NCBI GenBank assembly: GCA_016208805.1
Contig: JACQXL010000054.1
Location: forward strand, 1-7,445
From: Planctomycetota bacterium
GTDB lineage: Bacteria > Planctomycetota > MHYJ01 > JACQXL01
Direction of reading: 5' to 3'
Length of the DNA: 7,445 nt
The notes beneath the pieces are model-generated. The model was not told where the DNA came from. It saw nothing but the letters and a program-made list of their open reading frames with translations, and searched no databases. This document shows, piece after piece, positions 4,568 to 7,445 of this stretch. Both the position numbers and the translations under genes were made by a program. Positions within the stretch are counted from its first letter, which is position 1. Every line of letters starts with the position of its first letter.

Positions 4568-6871
4568 ATGAAAAAGCCATTGATAGCAACTGTAATTATT
4601 TTGGGCGCCGTTGGTGTATATCTGACGGCGAGCCCAGAGGATGAGAATATGAAAGTCAGAGAACCTGCATTAGCCGGGACCTGGTATAAAGGCAAAGCGG
4701 ATGAACTGCGTAAAACAATTACCAACTTCCTTTTTAAAGTGCCGACATCCGTTACCGAACAATATAAGGATGCGACTATTGTCGGGCTGGTCTCGCCGCA
4801 CGCCGGGCACGAGTATTCCGGCCAGTGCGCGGCATATGGTTATGCCGCGATAAAGGATAAATCATATAAACGAGTGGTCATAATGGGTCCGAGCCATCAC
4901 GCCGGATTCAAGGGCGTGGCCGTTACCAACGCGACCCATTACAAGACCCCGCTGGGAACTGTTGAGATTGACCAACCGGTCTGCCAGGCGCTTCTTAAGA
5001 ACGCTGATTTATTCTCTGTCCATCCGGATGCCGATGCCCTGGAGCATTCCCTGGAGATTCAGCTGCCGTTCCTTCAGACGGTCATCACCGGCTATAAACT
5101 CGTGCCGCTGATTATCGGCGATGTCCGCGACAAAGAACTGGCCGCGGTGGCCAAGGCAATCCGGCAAATAACGGATAACGAAACGCTGGTTATCGCCTCA
5201 TCCGATTTCACCCATTACGGACCTCGTTTTGGCTATGTTCCGTTTGAAGATAATATCAAGGAGAACCTCAGGAAACTTGATGGCGGCGCGATAGACAAGA
5301 TTGTATCGCTTTCAGCGGACGGATTCACCAAGTATATCAATTCCACCGGCGCGACCGTCTGCGGCTACCGGCCGATTGCGATACTGCTACACCTTCTTCC
5401 CAAAGAAACGCAGGCGAATCTTCTTGATTATTATACCTCGGGCGATTTGCTTGGTGATTATACGGATACGGTCAGCTATGCATCAATCTGTTTTACCGCG
5501 GGCGGCCAGAGACAATGTGATGAACATATACTTGACGAGCCCGAGCAGAAGTTCCTGCTGAAACTGGCGCGCGAGGCATTACGGATGCACTTTAAATCAG
5601 GCAAGATGCCGTCGGTTGATGAGGCCAAACTCACGCCGCGGCTGAAGCAGAAATTCGGCGTGTTTGTCAGTTTGCATAAGAATAAGGAATTGCGCGGGTG
5701 CATCGGTAACTTTGAGCCGGTGGTGCTTTATAAAGCGGTGATGAAACAGGTGATAGAATCGGCCACCGGCGACCCGCGGTTTGAGCCGATGACCGCGGCC
5801 GAAGAGTCCGGCGTCCATATTGAAATCTCGGTGATGCCGCCGATGAAAAAGATCCATTCCTACAAAGAGAAGGTTAGTTTTTACCGGAAGATAAGCGAGG
5901 ACGCGATAGAATGTCTGATTTGTCCCAAACACTGCAAAGTGCTCAACCACCAGCGCGGGACCTGCGGCAATAAGGAAAACGACGATGGGGTTTACTATTC
6001 ATTAGTTTATTCGCGGCCCTGCACCATAACCACCGGCGACCCAATAGAAAAGAAACCGTTTTTCCATTTCCTACCCGGCGCCAAAACCCTTTCGCTGGCT
6101 ACGGCCGGTTGTAATTTCGGATGCAAGTTCTGCCAGAACTGGCAAATCTCGCAGGCCAAACCGGAGGAAATAGAAAACAGTGCTGCAACACCCGAAGATA
6201 TAGTCAAGCAGGCCAAGGAAACTAATTTAACGGTGATTGCGTTTACCTATGGCGAACCGGTGGGCTTTTATGAATATATGCTTGATATCGCGCGGCTGGC
6301 CAAAGAGCATAACATTAAAACCGTGATGATATCCAACGGCTACATTAACGAGAAACCGCTCTGGGAGGTTTGCAAGCATCTCAGTGCGGTAAAGGTTGAC
6401 CTGAAATCGTTTAGTGATGATTTCTACAAGAAGTATTGCAACGGAACCCTCCAACCAGTTCTGGATACATTATTGACTCTAAAGGAGATAGGCATTTGGT
6501 ACGAGATAGTAGTGTTGCTCATTCCGACCTTGAACGACAGCGAGCAGGAGATTCAGGCGATGTGTGAATGGATAAAGGATAACCTCGGAGCGGATGTGCC
6601 GATGCATTTCTCGCGGTTTCATCCGATGTATCAGCTGGCCAATCTGCCGAGGACGCCGCTGAAAACGCTTGAGCAGGCACACACAATTGCTAAAAAGAAC
6701 GGGTTGAACTATGTTTATCTGGGCAACGTCTCGCCGCATACGGCCGAATCTACCTATTGCCCGGGTTGCAACAAGGTGGTTATAGAACGGAAGGGCTATA
6801 CAATCGGGCAGTATAATGTAAAAGAAGGTAAATGCACCGCCTGCGGGCGGCCTATTCCCGGGATATGGTAG
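4568..6871 (+). CDS. amrB-amrA-amrS: AmmeMemoRadiSam triple fusion: MEMO1-like + truncated AMMECR1-like + radical SAM
   Basis: The single 767-residue chain contains all three AmmeMemoRadiSam parts. Residues 4-20 are hydrophobic after a KK start. The MEMO1-like domain (about 30-315) opens with REPALAGTWY. It carries the expected metal-site positions: H78 (PHAG), H110/H111 (GPSHH), D213 and H216 (SSDFTHYG), and C265 (VCGYRPI). The AMMECR1-like domain (about 323-435) has the signature LRGCIG (375-380) and DPRFEPMT. It ends after IEISVMPPMKKI, so about 60-70 C-terminal residues of the usual domain are missing. The radical SAM part (about 436-767) has an N-terminal Cys cluster (C449, C452, C456, C466) and DPIEKKPFFHFLPG. 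The cluster motif CNFGCKFC (C515, C519, C522) binds a 4Fe-4S centre that cleaves S-adenosylmethionine. A C-terminal zinc-ribbon-like pair, CPGC (731-734) and CTAC (756-759), closes the protein. The reaction is not known to me. Start at 4568 or Met28 (4649) is open. Confidence 0.9.
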   Translation: MKKPLIATVIILGAVGVYLTASPEDENMKVREPALAGTWYKGKADELRKTITNFLFKVPTSVTEQYKDATIVGLVSPHAGHEYSGQCAAYGYAAIKDKSYKRVVIMGPSHHAGFKGVAVTNATHYKTPLGTVEIDQPVCQALLKNADLFSVHPDADALEHSLEIQLPFLQTVITGYKLVPLIIGDVRDKELAAVAKAIRQITDNETLVIASSDFTHYGPRFGYVPFEDNIKENLRKLDGGAIDKIVSLSADGFTKYINSTGATVCGYRPIAILLHLLPKETQANLLDYYTSGDLLGDYTDTVSYASICFTAGGQRQCDEHILDEPEQKFLLKLAREALRMHFKSGKMPSVDEAKLTPRLKQKFGVFVSLHKNKELRGCIGNFEPVVLYKAVMKQVIESATGDPRFEPMTAAEESGVHIEISVMPPMKKIHSYKEKVSFYRKISEDAIECLICPKHCKVLNHQRGTCGNKENDDGVYYSLVYSRPCTITTGDPIEKKPFFHFLPGAKTLSLATAGCNFGCKFCQNWQISQAKPEEIENSAATPEDIVKQAKETNLTVIAFTYGEPVGFYEYMLDIARLAKEHNIKTVMISNGYINEKPLWEVCKHLSAVKVDLKSFSDDFYKKYCNGTLQPVLDTLLTLKEIGIWYEIVVLLIPTLNDSEQEIQAMCEWIKDNLGADVPMHFSRFHPMYQLANLPRTPLKTLEQAHTIAKKNGLNYVYLGNVSPHTAESTYCPGCNKVVIERKGYTIGQYNVKEGKCTACGRPIPGIW
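4636..4640 (+). promoter_or_regulatory. Internal SD before the alternative start Met28 of the AmmeMemoRadiSam gene
   Basis: AGAGG lies 8 nt before the in-frame ATG at 4649. Starting there gives MKVREPALAGTWY, the usual beginning of a MEMO1-like protein, and removes the hydrophobic N-terminus. The upstream ATG at 4568 has no SD. Confidence 0.45.
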
Positions 6872-6915
6872 TTTTAGCGGCCCGGAATTATTTTACAACA
6901 AATCTGTAATTTTTC

Positions 6916-6944
6916 TTGACAATATTTTCCGTATATTATAGATA
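6916..6944 (+). promoter_or_regulatory. Promoter of the coiled-coil membrane protein gene
   Basis: A perfect TTGACA (6916-6921), a 17-bp spacer and TAGATA (6939-6944) as -10; TATAGA at 6937 is an alternative with a 15-bp spacer. Transcription would start near 6951, giving a leader of about 55 nt. I see no clear terminator between the stop at 6871 and this promoter. Confidence 0.6.
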
Positions 6945-6990
6945 TAGACTACTTAACAAGTGAGGGGTATCTCTTCGTAGAATACAGGAT

Positions 6991-6997
6991 GGGAGGG
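6991..6997 (+). promoter_or_regulatory. Ribosome binding site of the coiled-coil membrane protein gene
   Basis: GGGAGGG lies 9 nt before the ATG at 7007 and decides that start. Confidence 0.7.
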
Positions 6998-7006
6998 TAG
7001 TATTGT

Positions 7007-7445
7007 ATGAAAAATCTATTTTACGGCTTAATTATTATCGGCATGCTTGCGGCTATCGGTGCAGTCTTCCTGGCCTTTAACGCCCGAACCCAGGCCTTTA
7101 CCGAGAAATTTGCAGCCGAGAATGCGAGAGATGAGGCCGAAAACAAACGCCGGGATGCCGAGGCAGAAGCCAAAAATGCATCAACGATTAGAAAGGAAGC
7201 CGAGGAAAAATCAGCCAAGGCCGACAAGGAAAAAGAGAATGCCCTTGAGGAAGCAAAGAAGTCGGTAGCGAAGGCGGAAGAGGCCAATAAAGAACGGGAT
7301 AATTCCTATAAACTAGTGGCCGATGCGAAGTTAAAGATGGAAGAAGCCCTCGCCATCAAGAATAAGGCCGAAGGCGAACGGGACGAGGCATTCACTAAAC
7401 GCGATGAAGCCGAAGGCAATCTTAAGGCCACCGAAGAATCAAAGA
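7007..7445 (+). CDS. Partial gene: membrane-anchored, Ala/Glu/Lys-rich coiled-coil protein
   Basis: The frame is open from the ATG at 7007 to the window end (146 codons, no stop), so the gene continues outside. The first 24 residues (MKNLFYGLIIIGMLAAIGAV and a few more) form a signal anchor or signal peptide. From about residue 30 the sequence is a long, almost proline-free and glycine-poor run of Ala, Glu, Lys, Asp and Arg. Loosely repeated phrases such as (K/E)AEE, KRDEAE and ERDEA are typical of an extended coiled coil. The protein is probably anchored in the cytoplasmic membrane with the coiled coil outside it. The family is not identifiable, because coiled-coil composition gives misleading similarities. 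It has its own promoter (6916-6944) and SD (6991-6997), so it is probably expressed separately from the upstream gene. Confidence 0.8.
   Translation, partial: MKNLFYGLIIIGMLAAIGAVFLAFNARTQAFTEKFAAENARDEAENKRRDAEAEAKNASTIRKEAEEKSAKADKEKENALEEAKKSVAKAEEANKERDNSYKLVADAKLKMEEALAIKNKAEGERDEAFTKRDEAEGNLKATEESK

Noticed and set aside
4420..4725. Minus-strand ORF of 101 codons across the divergent promoter region
   Set aside because: It overlaps the asnS N-terminus, both promoters and the start of the AmmeMemoRadiSam gene, and has no recognisable domain.
5597..5950. Minus-strand ORF of 117 codons inside the AmmeMemoRadiSam gene
   Set aside because: It is antisense to the AMMECR1 domain, with a histidine-rich composition typical of a shadow frame.
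6872..7006. Terminator or riboswitch between the AmmeMemoRadiSam gene and the coiled-coil gene
   Set aside because: I found no stem followed by a T run and no known aptamer pattern; only a promoter and an SD can be supported.
7021..7287. Minus-strand Ser/Ala/Phe-rich and plus-strand Arg/Lys/Pro-rich ORFs at the right end
   Set aside because: Both are frames opposite or shifted from the coiled-coil gene at 7007; their odd composition follows from its repeated Glu, Ala and Lys codons.

Overview
The window looks like chromosomal DNA of an uncultured bacterium. It has roughly 50% GC, bacterial sigma70-type promoters, strong Shine-Dalgarno (SD) sequences on some genes and apparently leaderless starts on others, and many intergenic dyad repeats. 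The AmmeMemoRadiSam protein, the Thermus-type AsnRS and the repeat-rich spacers would fit an environmental lineage such as Planctomycetota or Omnitrophota. That placement is a guess; there is no rRNA or marker phylogeny here to support it. I see no phage, plasmid, transposase or CRISPR signal.

Layout. Positions 1-96 hold a REP/MITE-like nested inverted repeat. A minus-strand gene at 174-488 encodes a stand-alone RadC N-terminal (HhH) domain. The gene-free stretch 489-970 holds a hairpin element (557-595), a degenerate array whose repeats all fall in a 22-bp register (about 609-880), and a very strong G-quadruplex motif on the minus strand (883-905). A minus-strand cluster follows, in transcription order: asnS (4487 to 3389), lemA (3286-2711), a zinc-ribbon membrane protein (2628-1981) and htpX (1924-971). 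Dyad repeats occupy each spacer after asnS. A divergent promoter pair at 4496-4560 separates asnS from a plus-strand 767-residue gene (4568-6871). After a further promoter, a partial coiled-coil membrane protein starts at 7007 and runs off the window.

The two most notable points are both structural. First, asnS is broken: its N-terminal anticodon-binding domain stops in mid-fold and the catalytic domain resumes in another frame, so about 65-70 residues are missing. Second, the 767-residue gene fuses all three parts of the AmmeMemoRadiSam system (MEMO1-like, AMMECR1-like and radical SAM) in one chain. It has an N-terminal hydrophobic segment and an AMMECR1 domain that lacks its C-terminal third. 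Both losses are about 200 bp and lie about 1.5 kb apart, so an assembly error must be excluded before either is interpreted.

How the genes relate. LemA and HtpX are a common pair in envelope proteostasis, and the zinc-ribbon membrane protein between them is a candidate third member. AsnRS would charge tRNA(Asn). The AmmeMemoRadiSam fusion is a radical SAM enzyme whose reaction I cannot name with confidence. The radC-like, asnS and AmmeMemoRadiSam genes all have a -10 box only 7-11 nt before the ATG and no SD, which suggests leaderless or nearly leaderless mRNAs.
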